From Paraspadella gotoi (taxonomy: Eukaryota; Chaetognatha), in contig CM119270.1 of the NCBI GenBank assembly GCA_051294375.1, positions 13,222,741 through 13,286,740 on the forward strand: a DNA stretch of 64,000 bases. The letters are read 5' to 3'. The notes beneath the pieces were generated by a model that saw only the letters and a list, made by a program, of their open reading frames with translations, was not told the DNA's origin and did not search any database. Shown piece after piece: positions 42,933-55,392 of this stretch; position 1 is the stretch's first letter; each line of letters begins with the position of its first letter. The position numbers were made by a program, and so were the translations under genes.

Positions 42933-45479
42933 CACTTTCCTGTTTCTTGCCGGAACGAGGCGGGCGTAAGGTGAGCGGGTGGGAGGCTTACAAACGCGCG
43001 AGACCACCCAGCAACTGCCGCATTTGATGACTTTGTTTATTGGTTTTATTAATCAAATTATTTTAAATTTATCTAATCACACGGCGAAGTTTGTTTTAAA
43101 CTTCGCAATTTGTATTTTTTTAATCGTAGATTATTTTAATTTGGTTCTTACGAAAATTATGCCTTAATATTGACGACGGGCTTTTCCAAGAAACATTTTA
43201 AGTCATGTGAAATCATTTTTTCGCAAGATTTGTGTGCAATAAAAAAATAACAAACTTGATATTTTCCGAATGTATGACGTTATTCTTTTTACTTTTTAAA
43301 ACAGTTTTATATTTCTACAGTCCGACTAAAACATTTAATGTACTGGACGAAACGTTTAACGTTTGCGTAAGGTCAAGAAAAAAAATCAAATTTGGACGAA
43401 ATAGAAAAAAACTTTTTTTTTTTTGGTTTGTTTCGTTTTTGTTTTTTTGTTTCGTAAAGAAAGAAGAGAAAAATGACGTTTTGCGACGGGAAAGACACTT
43501 GGATTACACGTGACTGACTGAATGTCTCGAGAAAACCACGCGCACAGAGACGGGTTTGGTTTTTTTTAAAAGCGTACGTTTTTGTTTATTTTGTTTCTTA
43601 TTGAATAAGTTTTCTTTTTTTTTTTTTGTTAGCGGAAGCGAAGGAAGGAGAGGGACTAGTCCGTGTGTAAAGAGAAAAAATGGAAGAAAAAAGGAAGATA
43701 AATTCGAAAAAAATGACGAATAGAGCGGAATTTCTACCAGGGGATTTTTTGGTTTTTGTTTTTTGTTTTTTGTTTTTGTTTTTTTTTTTTTTTTGCTTGT
43801 TAATCCCTCCGCCAAAAAAAAAAATTAATTTCGGAAAACCAAAAAAAACTTGTTGGAGTGGAAATCTCTTTTTATTTTTGTGAAAAGATGTGGCGCCGAA
43901 AAAATGTGTGTCATGCGAACTTTACGTTTAAGGTGTGGTCGTGTAAATTTCATCTAATTGTCAGTTTCTTTATTAAATAACATATCTTTCGTTATCGTTT
44001 TGAATTTTTTCCCTACATGTTATATCGCGTTATCAGTAAATGACAAATCGATTTTATCACTACATGGAACACCGTGTATATTCTTCTCTACGTCACAGCT
44101 TCTCTAGTGCGAAGTGTGAATCATTCGGGGCGCTGCTGGTTCTCAATCAGGATCCTTCGCGGGAGGAAGAAAAGGTTGTGAGTTGTTGTGAACTACTTGA
44201 CAAAAAAAGGCGGGGAAAATCTAATCTATTTATTTCAATAGATTCGTTGCTTTTTTGTTTTCTCTTCTATCTCTCTTCTAGAGGGCACGGAAAGAGACGT
44301 CGAAGAGATCGATTTTCCTTTGTTTTATTTCCGGTTAATCCGGATGTCAATTTTGTAAATTCGTTACAAGCTGGAGAAGAAGAATTTTCTCGTCCAGTAA
44401 TCGAGAAAAATATAAGAAGATTATCGATAAATCGCCATTCTACGCTCGTTGTATTTCGTAAGACAGACGATGCGAAAAAAAAGTTGTTGCAGAGCAGAGC
44501 GATGAGGTGAGGAGAAAAAAGTGATGAGAGGCTGAGGAGTGTAAGAGAGGGTGAGAGAGACGTGAGTGGGTGGGGTAGAGTTTTGCGACGGTGAGACGGA
44601 GAGAGAGAGGGAGTGACTTTTTATGGACATTCGGAAATTCCGTTCAAGCATCGATTTCAATCACCCGGTGGACTTTTTTTTATTTGAAGGTCGAAATTAA
44701 CAAAATGGATGACTTACTTTTTTTTTAGTTTAAACGACGGAGTAAAGTTAATTTTAGGTCTGAAAAACGTTATTTCGTTTTATAAGACACATGACAAACG
44801 ACTAGTGTTTTTGGTTTGTTTTGTTTTTATTTTTTTTTTTGTTTACGAAGGAAATATAAAGTCGGTAAAAAGTAAAACATCTAGAAGCCGACGAACAATA
44901 AACAACAACAAGGACGGATGGTTTGGGGAATGTGAGGAAAGAGGGAAGCGTCGACTAAAGGCGAAAATGCAAGGCGGTCGCGACGGGACGGTTCGAGATC
45001 TGTCAGGAGGATTGGGGGCGAGATACGCCGGAGGATAGGCCGGAGGATAGCCGGAGGATAGGACCGGAGGATCGGGAGGATTGTCGGGCTTAAAAAATAG
45101 AAAGGAAAAAAATCCGTTTGGTTTCCTTTTTTTTGGGCAATAAGAGGGAAAACGAAGGAAAGAATATGAAAAATAACAACTTATAGGCTTAAATTATTGA
45201 TATTATTGTGTAATATGATGACAAAATTGCTATTCATACTTCGAATAAGTTATTAGACATAAACGGGACCTTAGCTTTCAGAAAAACTCTCGGTGTCGAA
45301 GAACAAAAACTTCATTAAAAAAAGTTTTAATTTTTTTAGTCGGGTCTGCTTATCGGCAGATCCCGACTCTATAATCCACTTTGCCTTACTCATAAATGTT
45401 TAAATATTAATAATTAATTAGTTAATTTAATTAAATTAATTAGTTAATTAATTAATTAATTAAAGAAAAAATGGATTGG

Positions 45480-45640
45480 CAATTTGAAAAAATAATGCAA
45501 GTTAAAAAAATTGATGCAAATTGAAAAAATTATGCAAGTTGAAAAAAAATGAGTGCGAGTTTTGAAAAAATGATGCGAGTGAAAAAAAGATGTAGTTGGA
45601 AAAAAATGATGCAAGTTTGAAAAAGTTTATACAATGTTAG
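45480..45640 (-). repeat. 18-bp minisatellite, inverted copy of the second locus
   Basis: Reverse complement of 32,095-32,255 with indels between units. Confidence 0.9.
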
Positions 45641-46774
45641 AAAAATAATTTGTACTTTTATTTTTGTAATTTATTTCAGTTAAAATCCCTTACAAGCGAT
45701 TTGCATGTATTAGCGCAGACACTGGTTTGGTATGGTATGGAACGATCAGTTATCATCAGTGAGGATCACAAATTGAAAGAATTTCTCGTGATTTATCATC
45801 TGATTAGCTGATCGCCGCGTAATTATCGTCTTACGCCTTAACAGGCAGATCCGACATTGTTTTGCTCAAACTTGTTTTAACGTGCGACATCTTGTTCCTC
45901 ACAAGTGTTCGGTATTTAAACTTGGGTGGGCCAAGAAAGAAGAATTCCTAGAACAACAAAAACAAACATCATCCTTTGCAGGCAGCAGCAGCAGCAGCCT
46001 CGTTCGCAAGATTTCCCTGTTCTTAATCACGTCCACTCCCCCCCCCTTTCCTCTCAAGTTTCGTGGCAAAGTTCGGATCTCGTGTACCGAATTTTTTTAT
46101 TATATAGAGAAGGAGCCAATATTCCTTAATGCGCGGAATCCATTACACTTATCGCGTAAACAAGGTTACGGCAGCCGCGTCTATCTATTATTATCCAAAG
46201 AAAAACTTCCTGACGTGACGGACGACAACAAGCGAGACGACCTAAGCAAAATGGAACACTAACGAACGACCACGCAACGAACGAACGAACGAACGACCAC
46301 GAACGAAAACGATACGAACGAACGAACCACGAACGAACGAACGAGCGAACGAACGAGGCGAACGAACGAAGGATAAGATCCGAACAAAATGAAACGAATG
46401 AACGACGAACGAACAATCGAACCGAAGGACCGAATGAACGAACTAACGAAGGGACTGAATGAACGAACGAATGAACGAACGAATGAACGAACGAACGAAC
46501 GAACAAAGGACCAAACAAACACGAACAACGAGCAATCGAACGAAGGACGAACGAACGAACGAAGGACCAAACGAACGACCCGAACGACTCGAACGAACCA
46601 CGAACGAATCGAACGAACCAAACGAAACGAACTAATGAACAAACGAACGAAAAAAAAAGCCTCAGCTTAGTAGTGAATTCTCTCGCCCATCCAATCCGGA
46701 TCCGTTCGACTCTGGCAACATGACCCCAGAAAGGAATGTCGCTAACGCCGAACAGAAAAATGGAAAGCTAACCG

Positions 46775-47135
46775 AGTGCGTGATTCCAGGACTCACGACA
46801 CATTCCTACCTTCAGATCAGTAGATGTACTAGCGCGGAGAGCATTCTTCATACTCAAGTGAACATCTCGTACCACAAACGCGCGTATTTCGATCCACTAT
46901 CTTCATCCGCTATACCTTATCAGAAACTATCCACTTCATGGATACGGTAAGCTTGCATCTGAGCTATAGAAGCTTGCAGTATAAAAAACAAATCGCCACA
47001 CAAAACTAGTCAAATTATCCATTCATAGATTATATAATGTGACTGAAACGCATTAGATTCCAGAAAAGCTGCAATGTATGTGATCTGAATAAAAATATTG
47101 GTCAATACAATAATATTATCCTCCTTTCACATTTT
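46775..47135 (+). other. Right-arm segment not matched in the left arm
   Basis: Complex, non-repetitive sequence that replaces the shorter 30,855-31,110. It holds an open stretch (part of a 76-codon frame from 46,720, including THSYLQISRCTSAES) ending at a donor-like GGTAAGC at 46,946-46,952. Coding is possible but unsupported by any copy. It may be an allelic difference, an insertion or chimeric read sequence. Confidence 0.45.
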
Positions 47136-48792
47136 ATAAATTAACCGTCAGCTGATATTCCCCCCCCCAGGCCCCTCCCCTTTCCGTCGCCGACTCGCGC
47201 GATTTCCGTATCTTTTGTTAAAGGAAAGAAAATGAATGGAAAAAAGAAATTAATGATTTTCTACTTTGCCGTCTTGTTTTTAATGACGGCTGTTAACCTT
47301 GAACGGAAAATACAATTTTTCTCTTTTTTTTTTTTTTTTTATTTTCTTTTTTAAATTTTATTTTTCCCAATTTTTTTCATCATCAATTCATTTTTTTATT
47401 CGAGTCTTTTCTCTCATCGATTTCAAATGCGACTGTTTTCTAAGTAAAGTATTAATAATACTGTAATGCACCAAATTGAAAAAAATCAGCAATCACGCTC
47501 TGAAGCACTACCCTCTACTTTTTTATTGGGACCATTTTAAAATTTCAAATATCGAACGTAAATTGTTCTTCAACTTCATACATCAAAATGGAAGAAACGT
47601 TAAAGTATCACAACTAACAAAAACAGATAAGCATTTACGAAGCAATAAAACTGCAATGAGAAGTAGCAATTGCAGCAGTTTATCTTTCGCAAAAGCGTAA
47701 AAAAAAAAACCGCTTCAACGCGCATTTAACCATAACCAATCGAAACGATGGTTTAAACCGCAACAGCCGATGGAAACAAAAATGCCGCCCCACAGGGCAT
47801 GTATAACCGCAACACCTTCGCGCAAGAAGCGTATAAAATGTCAACGTTCGCAAGTAGTACAACTCCGGGTCACATCTTCAGCGGCGGCCGTTGCTGCCGA
47901 GAAGCAAAACAGCGGGCAGCAACCGCCGGGGCAGGCACCGGAAGAAGGAAAAAAGTTAGTGCAACATAAAGTTTGCAGCGACGAATCGAGGGCGGTCTAA
48001 CGAAAATCAATAAAACGTGGCACTTTTGAAGGGGGAAAGGGGTTTAAAAGGTTGAAGGGGGGGTTCGCGGGGTTTAAGGGGTAAGGAGGTGAGGGGTTTA
48101 GGGGAGGGGGTCGAGAAAAGAATAGAAGAATCGGGAAAATTGAGCCGAGAAAAGGGGCAAGAAACCGGGGAATAGAGAGCAGAAGAGAGACGAAAGTAAA
48201 ATGGAGAGCAAACAAGGCAAAAAAACCAGAATTTCGTGTTTAATGCGAACTGAGGGAACGAAGACTTGGGCTGTTGGATTGGGCTTGTGGATGTGGCTGT
48301 TCGAGAGACTAGGATTGTTGGCTGTTGGAAGGAACTGAAAACTAATGTTTTATATCTCCATTCTTTCTCTTCGCCAGCTTCGGCCAATCTCGGCTACGTG
48401 TGGAATTTTTTTTTTTGCGGGGGGGCGGAGAAAAATCATCTCAGTTCTGAGGGCAAAAACACGAAGAAAAGAGGAGAGAAAAGAAGTAGCCTTTCGTGAA
48501 CGAAGGAGATAAGGAAGTGGCCTTGGAGAACGAAGGCGATTGACAAACCTGAAATTAAAGCATGAGAACAAAGAGAGGGACCTGTGGGAGATGGAAAAAG
48601 AGGCAGAGGGAAGAAAAGGGGAAAATGAAAAGCAATTGGTAAGATGGGGCGTGAAAGAAATATTTGTTGGCGTGAGAGTGATAATGAAGAGAAGGCGGTA
48701 CGATGACTTGGTCTATGGCGTGACAGGGAGAAAGGTTTAAAAATATTCAATTGAGTCAAAACAATATTATCGCAAACAAAGAATAAAAAACG

Positions 48793-48817
48793 NNNNNNNN
48801 NNNNNNNNNNNNNNNNN
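48793..48817. other. 25-N assembly gap
   Basis: Exactly 25 N between the outer end of palindrome 3 and a (GA)n tract. Similar 25-N gaps are at 19,206-19,230 and 53,765-53,789. Confidence 0.98.
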
Positions 48818-49244
48818 GAGAGAGAGAGAGAGAGAAAGTAGAAGCGAGTGCAATGCAGACAGACAAAAGAAGGAACGAAAGAAAAAAAGAAATAAGTAAA
48901 GCAAACAGAAAGATTAAAAAGAATCTTCTCGAAACTGAAAGTCTTAAGATTCGTTAGGAAAAGATGTTCGTTTTGGATTTTGCGAGGCTTTTGTTCTCCC
49001 TTCATTAAAATAAAGAGTTTTTTTAAAAGGGGAGATTCGCTCGAGGCTAATTTCTTTAAAGTCTATTAGTTATCACTTCCCTATTTTCCTTTATTACTTC
49101 TTCCTTCTATTTTCGAAAAGTCTTCACTTCTTCTCTTTTCAAAGTCGTCACAAACCCCGATGTTACAAAATCCGATGTCACAAACCCGGAGTGACAAAGC
49201 CTCAATAAATTCGAGTCTTTTCACTCTCACTTTGCCGTTTCATG

Positions 49245-49345
49245 AAATTAAAATTGTACAACCAATATAAAAATTATCAATTCATTTAATAAATAAGCTA
49301 TCCAGCCCCTGACTTTGGACAAGCTTTGTGTGGTTTAAGGCCTCC
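49245..49345 (-). repeat. Dispersed repeat TTG, copy 2
   Basis: Reverse-strand relative of 28,540-28,645, including GGTTGTAC and the GTCCAAAGTCAGGGGC segment. It lies outside the palindrome arms, so it is a separate element copy. Confidence 0.8.
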
Positions 49346-49349
49346 GACT

Positions 49350-49781
49350 ATTTTGAATTTTACGTACATATAATTCGTTATTCTATATTTACCTCTTCAT
49401 TATTTAATGTTTAATTATTTAATATTTAATGTTTAAACTTTCTGCCCTTCTCCCATTCTCTTCACGTAAGACTTCCCGGTTCCATAGTGTCTTTTTTTGG
49501 TTTCATGTCTTGCGTCATTTCATAAACTCATCCTTTCCACCCTCTTCGAATTCCACCAAGTTCTCTTCACTTTTTCTTATCACCGAGCCCCTCTCTCCCC
49601 CGCACCCCTTCTCCGCCTCCTTTCTCCCCCTTTAGCTTTGAAAGCCTCTTTGGACTTCGCTATTACCATTTTATTCTCATTAATTCTCGTTAACTTTCCT
49701 GTTTTTAGTTCGGATTGGAGAGATGGCGATAGCGGTAGCGGCGCTCCGTCTTTTTTTGTCTGTCTGTCTGTCTGTCTGTCT
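49350..49781. other. Unique stretch ending in (TCTG)n
   Basis: Pyrimidine-rich, without a credible frame. A (TCTG)n run at about 49,757-49,781 runs into the N gap. Confidence 0.5.
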
Positions 49782-50312
49782 NNNNNNNNNNNNNNNNNNN
49801 NNNNNNNNNNNNNNNNNNNNNNNNNNNNNNNNNNNNNNNNNNNNNNNNNNNNNNNNNNNNNNNNNNNNNNNNNNNNNNNNNNNNNNNNNNNNNNNNNNNN
49901 NNNNNNNNNNNNNNNNNNNNNNNNNNNNNNNNNNNNNNNNNNNNNNNNNNNNNNNNNNNNNNNNNNNNNNNNNNNNNNNNNNNNNNNNNNNNNNNNNNNN
50001 NNNNNNNNNNNNNNNNNNNNNNNNNNNNNNNNNNNNNNNNNNNNNNNNNNNNNNNNNNNNNNNNNNNNNNNNNNNNNNNNNNNNNNNNNNNNNNNNNNNN
50101 NNNNNNNNNNNNNNNNNNNNNNNNNNNNNNNNNNNNNNNNNNNNNNNNNNNNNNNNNNNNNNNNNNNNNNNNNNNNNNNNNNNNNNNNNNNNNNNNNNNN
50201 NNNNNNNNNNNNNNNNNNNNNNNNNNNNNNNNNNNNNNNNNNNNNNNNNNNNNNNNNNNNNNNNNNNNNNNNNNNNNNNNNNNNNNNNNNNNNNNNNNNN
50301 NNNNNNNNNNNN
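49782..50312. other. 531-N gap
   Basis: Unknown sequence of apparently estimated size. Frames drawn across it are meaningless. Confidence 0.98.
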
Positions 50313-50444
50313 GAAGAGAATAAATTCGTTGGAGAGGACGGAAAGTGAGGTCGGGGAATGATGATAGTGTGGAGAGTGAGGTCGCGAGAGGGAGGTCGGA
50401 GTGTGAAATCGGGAGTTGGAAAGGAGACGAGGGGATTAGATGCG

Positions 50445-50540
50445 GAAGGAGGGGGGATGGGGGGGGAACGGGGAAGGGGACTGGGGGGGGAACGCGGGGG
50501 AACGCGACGGTGGGGGGGAACTGGGGGGGGGCGCAGATTC
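50445..50540 (+). repeat. G-run-rich segment
   Basis: At least eight runs of four or more G within about 95 bases on the plus strand, which fits G-quadruplex-forming sequence. An (ACA)n patch follows at 50,600-50,615. Confidence 0.7.
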
Positions 50541-50894
50541 ATTGCGAAAGAGAGAAAGTTGGATTAGGAAGCAAAAATCTGGAAGCAAAGAAGTATGAAA
50601 ACAACAACAACAACAAACAGACGTGACTCCGGAGGTCGATGTGAAACAACGGGCAATCGAGGGGAGAGGGGAGAGGAGAGAGAAGAGATTCTTTCCAACC
50701 TCACCAATCAACCTCAACTCTGATGGAACTCACCCCCTAATCTTACCCTCTGACCTCACCCTCCGACCTCTTTCCCCGACCTCACCCTTTTTTCCGATCG
50801 GAATCCCCGCGATCGACACGAATTACCGACCTTATTGCTTTTTTCGTTTAATAAGTTTCGGTGAACCTCGAAGTCCTCTCACGTCGCCAAGAGC

Positions 50895-51210
50895 GGTCAT
50901 CTGTGAGACATCTTGCTAAGCGTCTATCGGTCATCTGTGTGACATCTTAAATCACATTAAGTCGTTAACTAAGAATTATATCAAGTAGTAATCTGTTGGA
51001 CACATCGCATTTTGCCTCGTCGTTATCTTTGAGGTCATTTTGCGGTCATCTGTGAAACATCCGTCACATGCGTATAACCAATAGAAGTGATGTGAGATCT
51101 CTCTGCAAGTTTGGTGGTCATCCGTGATGCATCTCACACCACTACTCAATACTCATGGTCATCTCACATCTCATGGTCATCTAAGAGACATCTCACATAC
51201 CGTCTGTCGG
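50895..51210 (+). repeat. Degenerate GGTCATCTGTGAGACATCT repeat
   Basis: The 19-base core recurs at irregular spacing (about 20-90 bp), with variants such as GGTCATCTGTGTGACATCT and GGTCATCTAAGAGACATCT. No frame is conserved through it. Confidence 0.8.
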
Positions 51211-51268
51211 TCGTTTTTATACATCTCACCTCACGTTAATTGGATATCTAGATAGAAATATTTTTATA

Positions 51269-51292
51269 TTGGTTGTACCAATTTCATAACCG
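51269..51292 (+). repeat. Dispersed repeat TTG, fragment 3
   Basis: TTGGTTGTACCAATTTCATA preceded by a T-rich AT run, as in the copy at 62,041. Confidence 0.7.
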
Positions 51293-51534
51293 TGTTAAAT
51301 CGTGATAATGTTTTGTCGTGGGTAATCATCACATCGAAAATAAAGTCACGTCTTTCTATGCGGTCGTCCGATACTCATCTTAAGCCTCATCTTTGAATCA
51401 CATCATGTCACAGGATCAGTGCATTGTCACCTTATATACTATGACAGTGGGATCTCCTCATATCCATCGTACTATTACAGCTGGGTCACCTCAGAAATAC
51501 AGTCCCGCCTGATAGGCAGTCACTTAACGTTTAC

Positions 51535-51665
51535 ATCAAGTCACTTCGCATCAACTCACGCCATCACCTAAGTAACTTCCAATCAAGTCACGCCATCATC
51601 AGAGTCCCCTCACTCCGAGTCACGCCATCACCAGACTCACTTCACATCAAGTCACGCCATGAAAA
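51535..51665 (+). repeat. Short tandem repeat AAGTCACGCCATCACC
   Basis: About five units of a 30-35-base repeat containing TCAAGTCACGCCATCA and CACTTCACA. Weak relatives extend back to about 51,480. Confidence 0.8.
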
Positions 51666-51939
51666 AGAGTCACCAGACGAGCGTCTCGCTCGAGAGCACG
51701 TGGGACGAGATCGCGTCGTTAACTCGTCGCGAATCGAGAACGATATTTTTTTCATATTGATTTACAGTTCGGTCGCAAGACCAGATGCCGCATTCAGATG
51801 CCGCTTCAGAGGCAGATGCCACAAGAAATGACGCGACAGATGCTTCAACATCTGCCCCGCCAGACGAAACCATATGTATTTTTTTTTTATGATTTTGTTT
51901 CCGCTGACGATGTATGTACGTAGCATATAGGGCAAGCAC

Positions 51940-51958
51940 ATTATTATTATTATTATTA

Positions 51959-52053
<95 letters not shown>

Positions 52054-52100
52054 TGTATTATTATTATTTTTATTGTTATTTTTATTACTATTATTATTTA
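51940..52100 (+). repeat. (ATT)n array
   Basis: About 50 ATT units with few interruptions. Confidence 0.97.
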
Positions 52101-52109
52101 AATAAAGTA

Positions 52110-53764
52110 ATACATCGGGTTCAGTTCGTGATTAGTATCGCCCACTGAATTGTGAAACTTCCCTGCCCTCTTCCCCTCGCTTTTTCTCGAGCCACGAAAA
52201 GGACGACGACGACAACAACAACAACAACGACAACCACGAAAACAACAACAACGACAACAGCAACAACAACAGCAACAACAACAACAACTAGAGACGCACT
52301 CTCAATTCGATCATCCATCTCTTTCTCATTTCTGGCCTCCGTCTTCGCTCCTCCTCTTCCTCCTTCTCTCACCTTTATTCTTTTTCTCCTTCCTCCCTCA
52401 CTTTCTCCCTTCCTACCTTTCCTCTCTTTCCCGACTTTCCTCCCTCTACTTCTTCCTCCTTCCTCCCTCTCCTTTCCCCCTTCCTACCCCTTAGTCCCTA
52501 TGTCTTTCTCCGTTCCTCCTCCTTCCTCTCTTCCTCTCTTCCTCTCTTCCTACCTTCCTTCTCCTTCCTTCCCTTCCTCCCTCCCTTCTTTCAAGAATCA
52601 GGGAGACAAATTAAGTTAAATCCCCGTCGAGGGACGAGGGACACAATCATTATCTTCCCCGATTTCTCTTCCTCTAATTTCTCCCTCGTTCACCGACGCC
52701 AAAGTCCGAGAAAAGATACGAGTCCCTCTTTTCCTTCCCCCCCCCTTTTACTTTTCTTTTTGAGGGGGGGGGAGGACAGCAAGATGTTGGGGGAGAAGTG
52801 GTTGGCGCAAATACGTTGGATGCTTCTGCTTCGTTGATGTCTTCCGGCAAGACGTTGGCTTTAATTTGCAATCGGTGAATTTTCGTGAAGAAGTTGAAGA
52901 CTCGTGATTGAGATGAATTGATTGTATGAATATTTAATTATATTTTAGTGAATGTAACCTTGGTCCCCCTGGCTCAATTATTTTGGGACTGATTTATTCT
53001 CGGTTTTCAGGAAAATATTGATTTATAAAATATTTATTATTTTTAAAGCTTCCGAATGCTTTATTCCGCTTTGTTTATTTCCTCATGACTTCTCGATTAC
53101 ACATGAATAAAGTTCTTTAAGATTTCACTTTCTGTATAAAGGAGTATTTTTTCTCCGATGCATAAAGATAAAACGATCTCCGGTTTTTGCAGTTACGTTG
53201 ATTCACCATCACTTTTTTTAATGGCATAAACTAGTTTATTTTTTCGTTTTTTTCTAAAATTATAATGAAAAAAATTTAATCAAGGAACTCTTTCAGTATC
53301 ACTCGTGAATTATACTTGGTTTAAAATTTTGTTAAGTTTAAAAGGATTTTAATGACAAATTTTGTTAGAATTAATTACAGTTTTGTTTAAACAAATTAAT
53401 TTTTTAGAACTTACAATTTTTTTCCCCGAGTGTGCGACTTTATGACGATTCAGTATATAGGTAAATGTCAAAAAACACAACCGACAGAATGACAGAAGGA
53501 CAACAAAAAATGACACTGTTTGTCTTGGCCGCATCGAAGTGATGGCGTCACAAATGAAATGTAAAGGACGTCTGGGAATTTACATAGTAGCATATAAAAG
53601 ACAGGCCGTCTTAACTCAGTCTACTTAATAAATTCAATCCCACTTTCTGTTTATACGTGGAGAATGCAAATTGAGAAGAAATAGAAGGGAGCTGTAAGCA
53701 ACGATCTCGCATGCAGAGAAAGCAGCGAACACTCGTTACTCGGTTAACCTTTTATTGATTTTGT
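52110..53764. other. Mostly non-coding region
   Basis: Holds a (CAA/CGA)n array (52,205-52,290), a long pyrimidine-rich stretch (52,310-52,600) and AT-rich unique DNA. A C-run at about 52,737 and a G-run at about 52,765 form a short inverted pair. No gene identified. Confidence 0.5.
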
Positions 53765-53789
53765 NNNNNNNNNNNNNNNNNNNNNNNNN

Positions 53790-55300
53790 CGACCTCCACC
53801 ATCTCCATTTCCTCCCATCCCCTCGCCCAAACACTTTGCCCACTCGAGTTGAGTGGACAAAAATTTCTAGGATGTCGAAAGCGAAGAAAAAAAAAACGAC
53901 TTCTTCTTTTCTCCATTTTCTCTTTCCTTCTCTTCCGTTTTTTTCGCTGCCGTCCGCCGCGAGTACTCGCTAATAAACTCTATTAAAGTCACTTATTCGA
54001 ATCTGGGTCTGTCGGTCGCGTTCCTCGGTATGTTTGTCCGTCGGTCTGTCCCACTTACTTTAAAATATGCATATTTAATTTTGCCTATAGCTGGTTGTTC
54101 ATTTGTTAAGACAGATATAACTTCAAATCTAAGGGACTGCGCACCTTCAGGATTTCTAAAACTTATTTAAGGAATAAAAAAAGTTCTTTAGTCATTGTCA
54201 CGTCAGTCATATCATTGCTGTTGATACAATAAGGAAATCCGATTGATAATATAATGTTACTGCCGTTGCGCACACATGAATTACCGTTCTTGTTAGTGTT
54301 TTGTTTTCTTTTGTTTCTTAAAAATTCATTTTCTTTTTCTTTTTTTCACTTCTTTATTTTTTCTCTATTTTCCTTTTTCTTTTTCCTTCCTCTTTATCCT
54401 ACAATCAATTTCCAACTTTTACCTCCTTTTAGTCCTTTATACGACCTCCGACTTTACTTTCTTTCATTAGAAAAAGTCCATTATCTTAGTAAATTTTCTT
54501 CTGTTACTTTGAATGTTTAATTATCAGGCATGATTTCTTTTCCTTTTTGCTTACGTCCTAGTCAGCACACCATTCTTTTTTCTTACCATAATTTTCTAGC
54601 GTTTCGCGTGCTTATGTTTACCCTGTTTTTTCCTTTGTTTTTTCCTTTTTTTCCTTGTTTTTCACTTGTTTTTTAATATTAATTTCCTTTTCCTGCTCTT
54701 AGGAGGAGGTTTTTAGTCTCGTTTTCAAGCTTTCATAATCGATCTTTTAATTCAGCCAAAGTCTCCTAATGAGACAGGAGTAATCACTCGAAAAGGGAGA
54801 CTTCATTATTATATCGGAAAGAGAAGAAAGATCGAGTCTGATGAGAGGAGACGCAGAGAGAGAGAGAGAGAAGAGAGATGAGAGAGATAGAGGACGACTG
54901 AGGAGAAGAGAGAGAGAGAGAGAGTAGAGAGAGATGAGAGAGACAGATGAGACAGACAGTATAGATTTTAGTAAGAAAAAGGGTTCGCAAATCTTCTTAA
55001 AGCCCACCTTTTTTTTCAGCATAAAGAGAATGTTTTGTCGAGTTTTTCCTTTGAGCTAAAACAAAGAGTAATCTCGGACTAAAAGCGAGATTGTTTAACC
55101 GAAGCTCACAAAAACTTTTCCTTTTCCTTTTTGTTTCTCTTGTTTTTCTTTCCCCGGGGCGGAATTTCCTCTTTGTTTTTTTCTCCATCACTTTTTCTCC
55201 CATTGTTATGTATTTCGTTGTCTGACACGTGGATAATCTCATTGTCTTCTTCTGTTGATTCGTTTTTTAAAATTGCAGAATATTATAACATTTCATATAA
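53790..55300. other. AT- and pyrimidine-rich region, no gene identified
   Basis: Contains a T-rich patch (54,300-54,400), a (GA)n-rich stretch (54,855-54,950) and otherwise unique DNA. Frames are low-complexity. Confidence 0.5.
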
Positions 55301-55317
55301 TAATTCGTTTTCTCTGA

Positions 55318-55326
55318 CTCTCTCTT

Positions 55327-55388
<62 letters not shown>
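55318..55388 (+). repeat. (CT)n tract
   Basis: CT dinucleotides; another interrupted tract lies at 55,987-56,070. Confidence 0.95.

Positions 55389-55392
<4 letters not shown>

Larger units (their letters stand above)
38706..48792 (-). repeat. Right arm of palindrome 3
   Basis: Reverse complement of 29,270-38,636, ending exactly at the 25-N gap. It is about 0.7 kb longer than its partner, through insertions plus the unmatched segment at 46,775-47,135. Base-level disagreement with the left arm increases away from the axis. Confidence 0.93.

Noticed and set aside
29270-48792. Functional gene-conversion palindrome of the sex-chromosome type
   Set aside because: Arms differ by read-error-type indels, end at a 25-N gap, and a neighbouring palindrome contains a sequencing adapter, so artefact is simpler.
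49497-50542. Long frames spanning the 531-N gap
   Set aside because: They consist mostly of unknown residues.
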